A stretch of DNA of 64,000 nt. Origin: Clostridiales bacterium. Lineage in GTDB: Bacteria > Bacillota > Clostridia > Christensenellales > UBA1242. The stretch spans positions 1-64,000 of the forward strand of contig SVIS01000005.1 in the NCBI GenBank assembly GCA_015069385.1, written 5' to 3'. The translations under genes were made by a program, and so were the position numbers. Below, one piece after another: positions 33,766 through 41,271 of the stretch. Position 1 is the stretch's first letter. Each line of letters begins with the position of its first letter. The notes under the pieces are model-generated. The model was not told where the DNA came from. It did not search any database and saw only the letters and a list, made by a program, of their open reading frames with translations.

Positions 33766-35325
33766 TTATAGTTTTTTAAAAAGTGTTTTACCTTTTGTAT
33801 AAAGAACAGCCAAAACTATTATTAATAACAAAACATACACACCCAAAGAAATTAAAAATAAATTTATTAACGATAATGTCGAAAATAGCAAGTATATTGC
33901 AAGCGGAATTAGCGCAAGTAAAGCGCTAAAAAGCATTGTAAGGGTTACCGCCAAACTTTGCTTAATAACTTTTGTTTCGTTATCGTAATCTAAAAGTGGC
34001 AACCATAAATTTATAAGTACACCTAAAAATGCTGTAATAATAACGCATAAAGTAGGCAAAAGAAAAATAATTAAAAATTGCAATAAACTTAGTTTAAAAA
34101 ATATTAAAAGTAATAATGAAGCAATAATTACTGCCGGTTCTAAAATAACAATATGCAAACATGCTTTAGCCGAAAAAAGTTCATTATTATTTATTGGTGA
34201 ACTTTTTAAAAGCCAAATATTTTTACCCTCTAAAGATATAGTACTTGCTGAAATTACCGACATAGAAAGTGCTAAAGAAGCCGCAATTGCCAAAATTCCA
34301 GGAAAATATTCAAAAGGCATAAACATTGTTAAAATACTAGATACTTGTTCTAAACCAACATAACAAAGAAGTACAGCGCCAACAATAACTATTAATGGGC
34401 TAATAATTGTATTAATAATATATGCCGTTGTTGTACCATAGTTAAATAATTCTTTTTTTAAAAGCATTTTAAAACTACTTTTACCACAGCCAAATTTTAA
34501 ATTATTATTTTTTGCCGAGTATGAAATAAAACTTTTACCATAATTTATAGAATAAAGTACTACACCTAAAACAAAAGGCAATACTATTAAACCAATAACT
34601 CCTAAAACATTTAAAATATTTGGTGTAAAAATAAATTGCATAAACAAATTAGTTATTGGTCTTGAAGCAAAATAAGCATCTAAATTATTCACCTCAACAA
34701 TTCCATACGTAGATGTTACCATATAAAGCAACACCATAATAACTATAAATATAATTGTTATAGTAACCGATTTTAAAAGTGAAGCAATTTTTGTTCTGTT
34801 AAAAATTCTTGAAATAATAAAATCAAAAATATATGAAATTCCAACACTTAATAAAGGTAGTAAAAAAACAAGCAAAATTCCTAAAATAAGCATTGGCAAG
34901 TTTAGTCCGACTTTTATTTGATGAATAATTAAATATGGCAAAAACATCATTACAACAAAAAACAAATCAAATATATATTTATTTAATGTTTTAGAAATAA
35001 TAATATCTCGCTTTTTAATAGGCATTGATAATAAAAAGTCAGCATCATTATTTTTTGCATTTGCCGATGAACGCATTATGCCAATTATAACCAAAACAGA
35101 AAGAGTAGTTAAAAAAGCATGAAACATGCAAACTTTTTCAAGACCTAACTCACCCAAACCATAATACATCATGTAGGCTTGATAAGAGTACAATGCCAAA
35201 ATTAGTATTAACCCAATTGCCAGTATTGCGCTTGCCACCCACATACTTTTGCGTTTTTTATTTTTTTGAAAATTACCAATAAAAATGTTGTAATTATTTT
35301 TAAATAGTATAAAAAGATTACGCAT
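33766..35325 (-). CDS. ABC exporter permease, multi-TM
   Basis: 519 aa from MRNLFILFKNN, which has GGAGAG upstream and overlaps the ATPase stop by 8 bp. About twelve TM helices, with a duplicated 6+6 layout like bacterial ABC-2-type permeases of the YthQ/EcsB-like kind. The substrate is unknown. It pairs with the ATPase upstream. There is no extracellular domain of note. Confidence 0.8.
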   Translation of the reverse strand: MRNLFILFKNNYNIFIGNFQKNKKRKSMWVASAILAIGLILILALYSYQAYMMYYGLGELGLEKVCMFHAFLTTLSVLVIIGIMRSSANAKNNDADFLLSMPIKKRDIIISKTLNKYIFDLFFVVMMFLPYLIIHQIKVGLNLPMLILGILLVFLLPLLSVGISYIFDFIISRIFNRTKIASLLKSVTITIIFIVIMVLLYMVTSTYGIVEVNNLDAYFASRPITNLFMQFIFTPNILNVLGVIGLIVLPFVLGVVLYSINYGKSFISYSAKNNNLKFGCGKSSFKMLLKKELFNYGTTTAYIINTIISPLIVIVGAVLLCYVGLEQVSSILTMFMPFEYFPGILAIAASLALSMSVISASTISLEGKNIWLLKSSPINNNELFSAKACLHIVILEPAVIIASLLLLIFFKLSLLQFLIIFLLPTLCVIITAFLGVLINLWLPLLDYDNETKVIKQSLAVTLTMLFSALLALIPLAIYLLFSTLSLINLFLISLGVYVLLLIIVLAVLYTKGKTLFKKL

Positions 35326-36028
35326 TTTCACTCTCCAAAAAAGCATTTTCTAGAGAATTATCCTTTTTAACCTCTTGCATTGTACCACATGTTACAATTT
35401 CGCCGTCTTTAATTATTGCAACTTTATTACACAATTTTTCAGCAACTTCTAAAACATGAGTAGAAAAGAAAATTGCACCACCCTCTGCAACAAACTCTTT
35501 CATTATATTTTTCATACTAAAACTTGCCTTAGGATCTAACCCCACAAATGGCTCGTCCATAATTAATAATTTAGGGCTATGAACAAAGGCTGCAATAAGC
35601 ACAAGTTTTTGGCGCATACCGTGAGAATAAGTTGATATAGGATTATTTAAATCATCATATAATTCAAGGGTTTTAGCATATTTTTCGGTAAGTGTTTTGC
35701 GAGTGCTTTTATCTACTTTAAAAATGTCGGCAACTAAATTAACATATTGTATACCGGTTAAACTTTGATATATATCTGGGTTATCAGGAATATATGCAAT
35801 TTTTTGCTTACATTCAATTGGTTGTTGCTTTACCGAAACTCCATCTATTAAAATATCACCGCTTGTTATATCATTAATTCCCACAATGCTTTTTATTGTT
35901 GTTGTTTTACCCGCACCATTGTGTCCAATAAATGCAAATATATCGCCACTTTCAATTTTTAAATTAATATTTTTTGCGCCAAACTTTCCGTTTGGATATT
36001 TTTTTGAATAATTTATTAATTCTAACAT
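35318..36028 (-). CDS. ABC transporter ATP-binding protein
   Basis: 236 aa with all ABC motifs: Walker A GHNGAGKTTT, Q-loop YIPDNPDIYQSLTG (Asp in place of the common Gln-Glu), signature YSHGMRQKL, Walker B LLIMDEPFVGLDP, and the switch His STHVLE. This is the CcmA/YxlF-like group that drives two-component exporters. It overlaps the permease by 8 bp. Confidence 0.93.
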   Translation of the reverse strand: MLELINYSKKYPNGKFGAKNINLKIESGDIFAFIGHNGAGKTTTIKSIVGINDITSGDILIDGVSVKQQPIECKQKIAYIPDNPDIYQSLTGIQYVNLVADIFKVDKSTRKTLTEKYAKTLELYDDLNNPISTYSHGMRQKLVLIAAFVHSPKLLIMDEPFVGLDPKASFSMKNIMKEFVAEGGAIFFSTHVLEVAEKLCNKVAIIKDGEIVTCGTMQEVKKDNSLENAFLESENA

Positions 36029-36037
36029 AATATCTCC

Positions 36038-36658
36038 TTACTTAATTTTTGTTTTTAAATATTCTCGTAAACTATTTAGCCTGAGTTCAAATTCAAATCT
36101 TGTTAAAACTGTTTCATTAATGTTTTCATTACCCATATGATGCAATAAATATTTGTTACCGCTAGCAAGCAAAGCGTTTTGATATAAAGGGTTTTTAAGT
36201 GCTGAAACATACAATTCATCTAAAAACAATTCATATTCTAAACTTTGTCTTTGCATGGGTTTGCCTTGCCAATATAAAATGCCGCAATTTCCCCAAAAGT
36301 TATTAAAGTTGGCCGCACGGGTATGATATGCATCTAAGCCGCAGTAACCAAGTACCAAATTTTGAGTTTTTTTATCTTTATATTTTACCCCTTGTAAAAC
36401 TCCCTCAATGCTTGCTACCCATTTGCCTTTAAATTTAAAACGCATTGGGTATAAATTAGATAGCATTCTTGCCTTGCTATTTTTAAAATTATAACCAATA
36501 TTTAATATTTTTTCACTCTCGGAGTATTTACCTGTTATATCTTCAACAAGCATGTCTTCACAATAAAGTTGTTCGCCCACATTTATTATTTTTTTATACT
36601 CAAATTTGTAATTTTTTCTAAAAGCGGTATATTCTTTTACATTAAATTTCAATCGCAT
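36038..36658 (-). CDS. NADAR-like protein (distant), 206 aa
   Basis: Residues ~65-205 follow the NADAR/YbiA pattern: LSNLYPMRFKFKGKWVASIE (compare the family's LSNFYP..F...G..y.s.E), LQGVKYKDKKTQ, and a C-terminal ALLASGNKYLLHHMG (compare LLATG). NADAR proteins are N-glycosidases of riboflavin-pathway intermediates or of ADP-ribose-type substrates. The similarity is weak and by eye. It ends 9 bp upstream of the ABC ATPase gene and is likely its operon leader. Ribosome site AAAGGTAGAG. Confidence 0.5.
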   Translation of the reverse strand: MRLKFNVKEYTAFRKNYKFEYKKIINVGEQLYCEDMLVEDITGKYSESEKILNIGYNFKNSKARMLSNLYPMRFKFKGKWVASIEGVLQGVKYKDKKTQNLVLGYCGLDAYHTRAANFNNFWGNCGILYWQGKPMQRQSLEYELFLDELYVSALKNPLYQNALLASGNKYLLHHMGNENINETVLTRFEFELRLNSLREYLKTKIK

Positions 36659-36726
36659 CTCTACCTTTTAAAACATTTTAACACTTTTTTAATTATTTGT
36701 ATATTAAAAATATATTTAATTCACTA

Positions 36727-36755
36727 TTGCAATTATATATATTTTATGGTAAAAT
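36727..36755 (+). promoter_or_regulatory. Extended -10 promoter for the 62-aa gene
   Basis: TTGCAA (36727-36732), 17 bp, TAAAAT (36750-36755) preceded by TGG. A TAGGAGG ribosome site and ATG follow at 36790. Confidence 0.65.
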
Positions 36756-36789
36756 AAAGTCAAGATAATTAATTAGGAGGGTTTAATTT

Positions 36790-36978
36790 ATGCCATACGA
36801 TTCATTAGATGGTTGGAGAAAAGAAGTTGGAATTACCACTAGCAAAGGCGAAAAGGTTCGCTATGAGGGTGGCTGCGAATATGATGCTACTGCCGCTGCA
36901 ATTATGGAATATATGCGTCAAGAAGAATTAGCAAAAAAAGCCAAAGAACAAAACAAGGAACAAGACCTTGGTAGATAA
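36790..36978 (+). CDS. Small hypothetical protein, 62 aa, ahead of the RiPP cluster
   Basis: A charged soluble protein: an N-terminal part with GWRKEVGITTSKGEKVRYEGG, one Cys, then a Lys/Glu-rich helix. Strong AGGAGGG site. It lies 64 bp before the Cys-rich precursor gene, but that gene has its own promoter. It may be an accessory of the RiPP cluster or an unrelated small gene. I know no family for it. Confidence 0.6.
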   Translation: MPYDSLDGWRKEVGITTSKGEKVRYEGGCEYDATAAAIMEYMRQEELAKKAKEQNKEQDLGR

Positions 36979-36992
36979 ACTTTAAAAAACTA

Positions 36993-37021
36993 TTGACAAA
37001 TTTAATTAAATATTTTACTTT
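36993..37021 (+). promoter_or_regulatory. Candidate promoter of the RiPP precursor
   Basis: Perfect TTGACA (36993-36998), 17 bp, TACTTT (37016-37021), which is a poor -10. TATAAA at 37021-37026 is an alternative with a long spacer. Confidence 0.45.
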
Positions 37022-37042
37022 ATAAACAAGGAGGGTAAAATC

Positions 37043-37165
37043 ATGAAAGTTATTTCAACAAGCGTTTTAGTTAGCAGCAAAAAACTTGAAGGTATGTATA
37101 ACTCAGTTTACGGCTGCCCAGACAATTGTCTTGATGCCTGCACTTGCACAGGTAACTGCGAATAA
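37043..37165 (+). CDS. Cys-rich RiPP precursor peptide, 40 aa
   Basis: Short ORF with a very strong ribosome site (AAGGAGGG). The first 24 residues (MKVISTSVLVSSKKLEGMYN, then SVYG) form a basic leader without Cys. The last 16 (CPDNCLDACTCTGNCE) hold five Cys at positions 25, 29, 33, 35 and 39, spaced 3-3-1-3. Two radical SAM/SPASM enzymes follow immediately after a hairpin. This is the standard layout of ranthipeptide/sactipeptide-type precursors, in which thioether bonds are made from Cys to neighbouring residues. It has five Cys, not the six of SCIFF peptides, and the leader is different. Confidence 0.85.
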   Translation: MKVISTSVLVSSKKLEGMYNSVYGCPDNCLDACTCTGNCE

Positions 37166-37175
37166 TTTTAAAAAT

Positions 37176-37213
37176 GCAAAAAGCGGCTATTATTTTTTAT
37201 AGCCGCTTTTTGT
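37176..37213 (+). terminator. Hairpin between precursor and maturase genes
   Basis: Perfect stem AAAAAGCGGCTAT / ATAGCCGCTTTTT, 11 bp after the precursor stop. It is a partial terminator or RNA-stabilising hairpin of the kind that gives excess precursor over enzyme in RiPP operons. Confidence 0.85.
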
Positions 37214-37252
37214 GTTTTTAAATACAAATTTTATTACACAAGGAAACAATTT

Positions 37253-38518
37253 ATGAAATATAGTAAATACAACATATTAACAAAATCTGGCAATGAATAT
37301 ATTTTATATAATTCTGTAACAAAAGCCAGTGTTAGTATTGATGAAGATTTTAAAAATAAATTTATAGACTCTAATAATATTGCTGCGTTAAAAAAAGAAG
37401 ATTACGATTTTTTAGTAGAAAACAATTTTATTGTAGCCGACAACAAAGATGAAACAAAAGAACTAGAATATATGTTTAACACTAATTACTTTGCCCATGA
37501 CCCATTGAACATTGTTTTGGTGCCAACACTTAAATGCAACTTTTCCTGCCCTTATTGTTTTGAAAAAGTTGTTTGTGATAAATATGATAATCCAAATTAT
37601 TTTGAAAATTTAAAAGAGTACGCCAAAGCACAATTTCATCATCACTCTGTTGTACAAATAAGTTTGTTTGGCGGTGAGCCTTTAGTGTATGAAAAACAAG
37701 CACTAGAGTTTTTAGAGTTTGCAAAGCAAGATTCACTTAAGCATGGCTACGACTTAAAAGTAAGCATGGTAACAAATGGCTCGCTACTTACCGACCATAA
37801 TGTTAAAAAACTTTTAGAGTATGGGTTATTTTCGCTTCAGGTAACCTTTGATGGCGGAAAAGAATCACACAATAAAACCCGTTGTTTTAAAGATGGCAGG
37901 CCTTCGTTTGACTTGCTTGTTGAAAAAGTTAAAATGGTAATTAAATATATTAAAAATGTTCCAGACTTTTTGCTTAACATCAGAATTAATTTAAACAATA
38001 ATTCTAAGTCTGATTTAGAAGAAGTGTTAAATTGCTTTACAGTGGAAGAACGCTCATATATGCGCCTTTTAATTAGGGTAATATATAATACAGATAAATA
38101 TAAAGGTGAAAATAACAACTCGTTAGATGACTTAAAAACATACTATGATGTTGCGCTTTCTATGGGTGCAAATTTAGTTAAAAATTCATACTTTTATCAA
38201 ACTTGCGAGGGTTGTGCGGACGCACGTTTCTTCTATTTAATGCCAGATATGACAATGTGGAAATGTATTAACGACCTTAATTTTAAAGAGGCAATCATCG
38301 GGCAAATTCAACCAGATGGCAGTGTGCAGATTAATTATAACAATATTGTTAATTGGTATAGTGCGGCTAATTGTTTTAAAGATGAAAAATGTTTGGAGTG
38401 CAAAAAATTGCCAGATTGTTTTGGTGGTTGTGTACTTCATAAACGCAAAAAGGGCAATCGCTCTTGCAAAACTTTTGATATGGCTTGCTTGCCATACTGC
38501 ATGGGTAAAAACGAATGA
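37253..38518 (+). CDS. Radical SAM/SPASM peptide maturase 1
   Basis: 421 aa. An N-terminal ~80-residue peptide-recognition-like region (YNILTKSGNEYILYNSVTKA) precedes the radical SAM core with CNFSCPYC (C95, C99, C102) and the SAM-binding GGEP (SLFGGEPL). The C-terminal SPASM region has the expected Cys set (CEGCADARF, MWKC, CFKDEKCLECKKLPDCFGGC, SCKTFDMACLPYC) for auxiliary 4Fe-4S clusters. Enzymes of this type install thioether or other radical cross-links on the precursor. Ribosome site AAGGAAA. It overlaps maturase 2 by 4 bp (ATGA). Confidence 0.92.
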   Translation: MKYSKYNILTKSGNEYILYNSVTKASVSIDEDFKNKFIDSNNIAALKKEDYDFLVENNFIVADNKDETKELEYMFNTNYFAHDPLNIVLVPTLKCNFSCPYCFEKVVCDKYDNPNYFENLKEYAKAQFHHHSVVQISLFGGEPLVYEKQALEFLEFAKQDSLKHGYDLKVSMVTNGSLLTDHNVKKLLEYGLFSLQVTFDGGKESHNKTRCFKDGRPSFDLLVEKVKMVIKYIKNVPDFLLNIRINLNNNSKSDLEEVLNCFTVEERSYMRLLIRVIYNTDKYKGENNNSLDDLKTYYDVALSMGANLVKNSYFYQTCEGCADARFFYLMPDMTMWKCINDLNFKEAIIGQIQPDGSVQINYNNIVNWYSAANCFKDEKCLECKKLPDCFGGCVLHKRKKGNRSCKTFDMACLPYCMGKNE

Positions 38519-39771
38519 GAACTTCTAACTATAACCTAGTTAAAAAAATTAAAAATAAAGGGTATTTGGTTTTTAATACCCTTTTTCAAAGTTTGGTTTT
38601 TGTGAGCAAAGCCGATTACTCTGATTTTGTTAATTGTAATCAAAATAACATTAATTATGAGACATGGAAAAGCGAGCATTTAATTACAAATTTAAATGAT
38701 GAATATAAGCAGACATATACAAAAATGTATGGCAATGAAAACGACAAGCAAATTTTAACAATTTATACAACTACTGCCTGCAATGCCCGTTGTGCTTATT
38801 GTTTTGAAAAAGGTATAACTCCAATTACTATAAAAAAAGAAGATTGTAAAAAACTTGCAAAATCAATAATAGGCAACATAAATGCAAAATGGTTACATAT
38901 AACTTGGTTTGGTGGCGAACCACTAATAAATACATATGCCATAGAAGAAATTACAAAATTAGTAAAAGAGCATTGTGAAAAAAATAATATAAAATATACA
39001 GCATCTATAATTACAAATGGCAGTTTAATAACAAAAGAAATTGCCAATAAAATGCAAAACGAATGGGAGTTTAAAGCCGTTCAAATAACACTAGATGGTT
39101 TAGAGAAAACTTATAATAAAATTAAAGGCTATGCCGATGGCAGCAACTTTAATAAAGTAATAAATAACATAAAAATATTAACAAAAATAGGTCAAAAAGT
39201 TACAATAAGAGTAAATTTTGATAAAAATAACCTAAAAAATGCGTTAAAACTTGTTAGATTTTTAAACAAACAACAATTAACCTCTGACAAAATAAATATT
39301 TATTTTGCTCCAATTACAACAACCAAAGGTAATGACAAAACTAAAAAAGAATTAAATAAACAATATAATAAAATATTTAATAAATTAATAAAATATGGTT
39401 ATTTAAAAAATTTAAATTATTTTCATTTTCATTTAGCACGATATCATTGCCAAGCCGAACAACCAAATTGTTTTTGTTTATTTCCAAATGGAAAAACTTC
39501 TAAATGCCAACGTGAAAAACCAGAGCACAGCAAAATATCAATTTATGATGACAACTTTTTACAAAAACTAAACTTACAATGGAACACAAACTGCAAAAAT
39601 AAAAACTTTGATGAATGTAAAACTTGCAAAAGCCTTCCACATTGCCAAGGCGGTTGCAAAATAAAAAACTATGAATATTTAACAAAAAACCATTGCGATG
39701 TTTGCTATATGTACAAAGATGCTATGCCAGCCATTTTAAATGCGCTTGCAAAAATATATTTAAATGCTTAA
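38515..39771 (+). CDS. Radical SAM/SPASM peptide maturase 2
   Basis: 418 aa. Same architecture but divergent in sequence from maturase 1: N-terminal ~75 residues, CNARCAYC (C89, C93, C96), TWFGGEPL, and a SPASM tail with CFCLFPNGKTSKC, CKNKNFDECKTCKSLPHCQGGC and HCDVCYMY. Two different maturases for one precursor suggest two chemistries or successive steps. The ATGA overlap makes translation coupled. Its 3' end overlaps the convergent glycosyltransferase gene by 12 bp. Confidence 0.92.
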   Translation: MRTSNYNLVKKIKNKGYLVFNTLFQSLVFVSKADYSDFVNCNQNNINYETWKSEHLITNLNDEYKQTYTKMYGNENDKQILTIYTTTACNARCAYCFEKGITPITIKKEDCKKLAKSIIGNINAKWLHITWFGGEPLINTYAIEEITKLVKEHCEKNNIKYTASIITNGSLITKEIANKMQNEWEFKAVQITLDGLEKTYNKIKGYADGSNFNKVINNIKILTKIGQKVTIRVNFDKNNLKNALKLVRFLNKQQLTSDKINIYFAPITTTKGNDKTKKELNKQYNKIFNKLIKYGYLKNLNYFHFHLARYHCQAEQPNCFCLFPNGKTSKCQREKPEHSKISIYDDNFLQKLNLQWNTNCKNKNFDECKTCKSLPHCQGGCKIKNYEYLTKNHCDVCYMYKDAMPAILNALAKIYLNA

Positions 39772-40818
39772 ATTTTCAAAATATTTTTTATTATGTAAAT
39801 ATGCAGCGCTTTTATAATATTTACCGGCAAGGTTATTAAACTTTGCCGCTTTTTTATTATCCCCCAATAAAGAAGTTATATAACAAAGTTGCATATAAGG
39901 ATAATAGTTATAATATATTGGTTCAACAAAAGCCCCAGTGTGTGAAATGTCTTTACATTTAGTCGCACTATTATACCAATAGCATGCATTTTTATATTGT
40001 TTTTGTTGCAAAAAATAATCGCCTAAATAACAACAAACATTTGCTCGTGGTAAATCGTATAAAAATGTTTTTGTTAAACACTCATGTTGTTTTAATGGTT
40101 TGTTTAAAATTACATAACATTTATATAAAATTACATAACTTTCAATAATATTTTCTACCCAACCCTTGCCTTCTTTTATAAACCTATTTAAAACTTGTAT
40201 ACACTTTGTATATTTTTTATGGTCAAATAGTTCACGAGCAAAATAGTATTGCTCTCTTGGGTTCAATATTCTTTCTTTTGCCAAGTTTTGATATATTTTT
40301 AAATTACGATTAGAGTCACTAGTTTTAATTTTTCTATGCTCTATTGAAATATCAATATTTTCTACTTTGCCAAAAGGGGTTATACACTCGTGCACTACGC
40401 CTTGCCAAATGCACTTATCACAATTTTTTATTATTCTTTCACGAAAATAACTAAAGGTTGATTTATTGTCACAAAAAGCAATGTCGTATTTTAACATATA
40501 AACATCTGCCGTTAAATTTGTCTTTAACCCCATTAGTTTGTTTAAACTCTTTTTAGGAACAATATCATCGGCATCTAGCCACATAACATAAGAACAAGTT
40601 GACTTAGAAAAAGCAAAGTTTCGTGCCTTGGAAAAATCATTACACCATACAAAATCATATATTTTATTGGTGTATTTTTTGGCAATTTGCTTTGTGTTGT
40701 CAGTCGAGCCAGTGTCTACAATAATAATTTCATCAACAAAACTTTTAACCGACTTTAAACATCGCTCTAAAACCTCTTCTTCATTTTTTACAATCATACA
40801 TAAACTTACACTTACCAT
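39760..40818 (-). CDS. Family 2 glycosyltransferase with TPR-like C-terminus
   Basis: 352 aa from MVSVSLCMIVKNEE, chosen for the GGAGAAAA ribosome site. GT-A fold: SLCMIVKNEEEVLERCLKS, EIIIVDTGSTDNT, KARNFAF, and the metal-binding DxD as MWLDADD. Residues ~170-350 form helical pairs with Tyr/Cys, TPR-like. The same GT2-TPR plan is found in SunS-type enzymes that glycosylate Cys of glycocin RiPPs, but also in many cell-surface glycosyltransferases. It is convergent on, not in, the RiPP operon, so the link is suggestive only. Confidence 0.82.
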   Translation of the reverse strand: MVSVSLCMIVKNEEEVLERCLKSVKSFVDEIIIVDTGSTDNTKQIAKKYTNKIYDFVWCNDFSKARNFAFSKSTCSYVMWLDADDIVPKKSLNKLMGLKTNLTADVYMLKYDIAFCDNKSTFSYFRERIIKNCDKCIWQGVVHECITPFGKVENIDISIEHRKIKTSDSNRNLKIYQNLAKERILNPREQYYFARELFDHKKYTKCIQVLNRFIKEGKGWVENIIESYVILYKCYVILNKPLKQHECLTKTFLYDLPRANVCCYLGDYFLQQKQYKNACYWYNSATKCKDISHTGAFVEPIYYNYYPYMQLCYITSLLGDNKKAAKFNNLAGKYYKSAAYLHNKKYFENLSI

Positions 40819-40938
40819 TTTTTCTCCAATCATTTAATACCAACAATATCATATGCTAAAAGGCATTCAGGGGTTAAAAATACCAAAACTTCATATGAAA
40901 TTCATATAAATATTTTAAAGTTTTTTTTAGAAAAAGTA

Positions 40939-40967
40939 TTGACAAAAAGGTTTATATATCATACTAT
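40939..40967 (+). promoter_or_regulatory. Promoter of the structured RNA
   Basis: Perfect TTGACA (40939-40944), 17 bp, TACTAT (40962-40967). The predicted start is close to 40974, where the RNA's first helix begins. Confidence 0.7.
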
Positions 40968-40973
40968 ATTAAT

Positions 40974-41190
40974 GCCGAAGCGTAGAAAGTGGATACTTCG
41001 TCTGTCAAACAAAATGCCATTTTCGTTTTTCTCGGCAGTTTTAAAAATAATTTTGAGGCAGCATAAAGAACAGTTACTTCGTCAAAGGTTTATGAATGTG
41101 TGGCAAGAAGTTCTTCTTGTCACTAACTGTGCTTGATTTTCTCCTCAAAAACCAAAAAAACTGCCCCTGAAATTTTTTAGGGGCAGTTTC
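40974..41190 (+). ncRNA. Structured RNA upstream of the Ro60-like gene, Y RNA candidate
   Basis: About 217 nt with its own promoter and terminator and no credible ORF. Helices I can pair: TGCCGA/TCGGCA (40973-40978 with 41032-41037) or the alternative CGAAG/CTTCG (40976-40980 with 40996-41000); TTTTGAGG/CCTCAAAA (41051-41058 with 41143-41150, 8 bp); inside it ACAGTTA/TAACTGT (41070-41076 with 41124-41130, 7 bp) and a 10-bp hairpin 41100-41123 with loop GTTC. The 5' GCCGAAG and pairing CTTCG resemble the Ro-binding helix of Y RNAs (CCGAAG paired with CUUCGG). Bacterial Y RNAs are typically encoded beside the Ro orthologue, as here. TACTTCGTC occurs twice (40994-41002, 41075-41083). A leader or riboswitch is possible but less likely because a terminator closes the unit. 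Confidence 0.7.
41158..41190 (+). terminator. Terminator of the structured RNA
   Basis: AAACTGCCCCT / AGGGGCAGTTT with a 10-nt loop, ending the RNA unit about 80 bp before the Ro60-like start codon. Confidence 0.92.
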
Positions 41191-41271
41191 TTATTAAAAA
41201 TAACAATGTCAATTTTGTAATTATAATAATTATATTATTGCTTAATTAATGTAAATTAGGAGGATAAACTT

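Noticed and set aside
37043-37165. Calling the precursor a SCIFF peptide
   Set aside because: SCIFF peptides carry six Cys in a conserved pattern; this peptide has five and a different leader, and the cluster has two maturases.
40939-41136. 65-codon plus-strand ORF over the structured RNA
   Set aside because: Its TTG start lies inside the -35 element of the RNA promoter, there is no ribosome site, and the region pairs into RNA helices.
40974-41190. 6S RNA, tmRNA, RNase P RNA or SRP RNA
   Set aside because: No 6S-type single long hairpin with central bubble, no tRNA-like end with tag ORF, and none of the conserved RNase P or SRP loop sequences.
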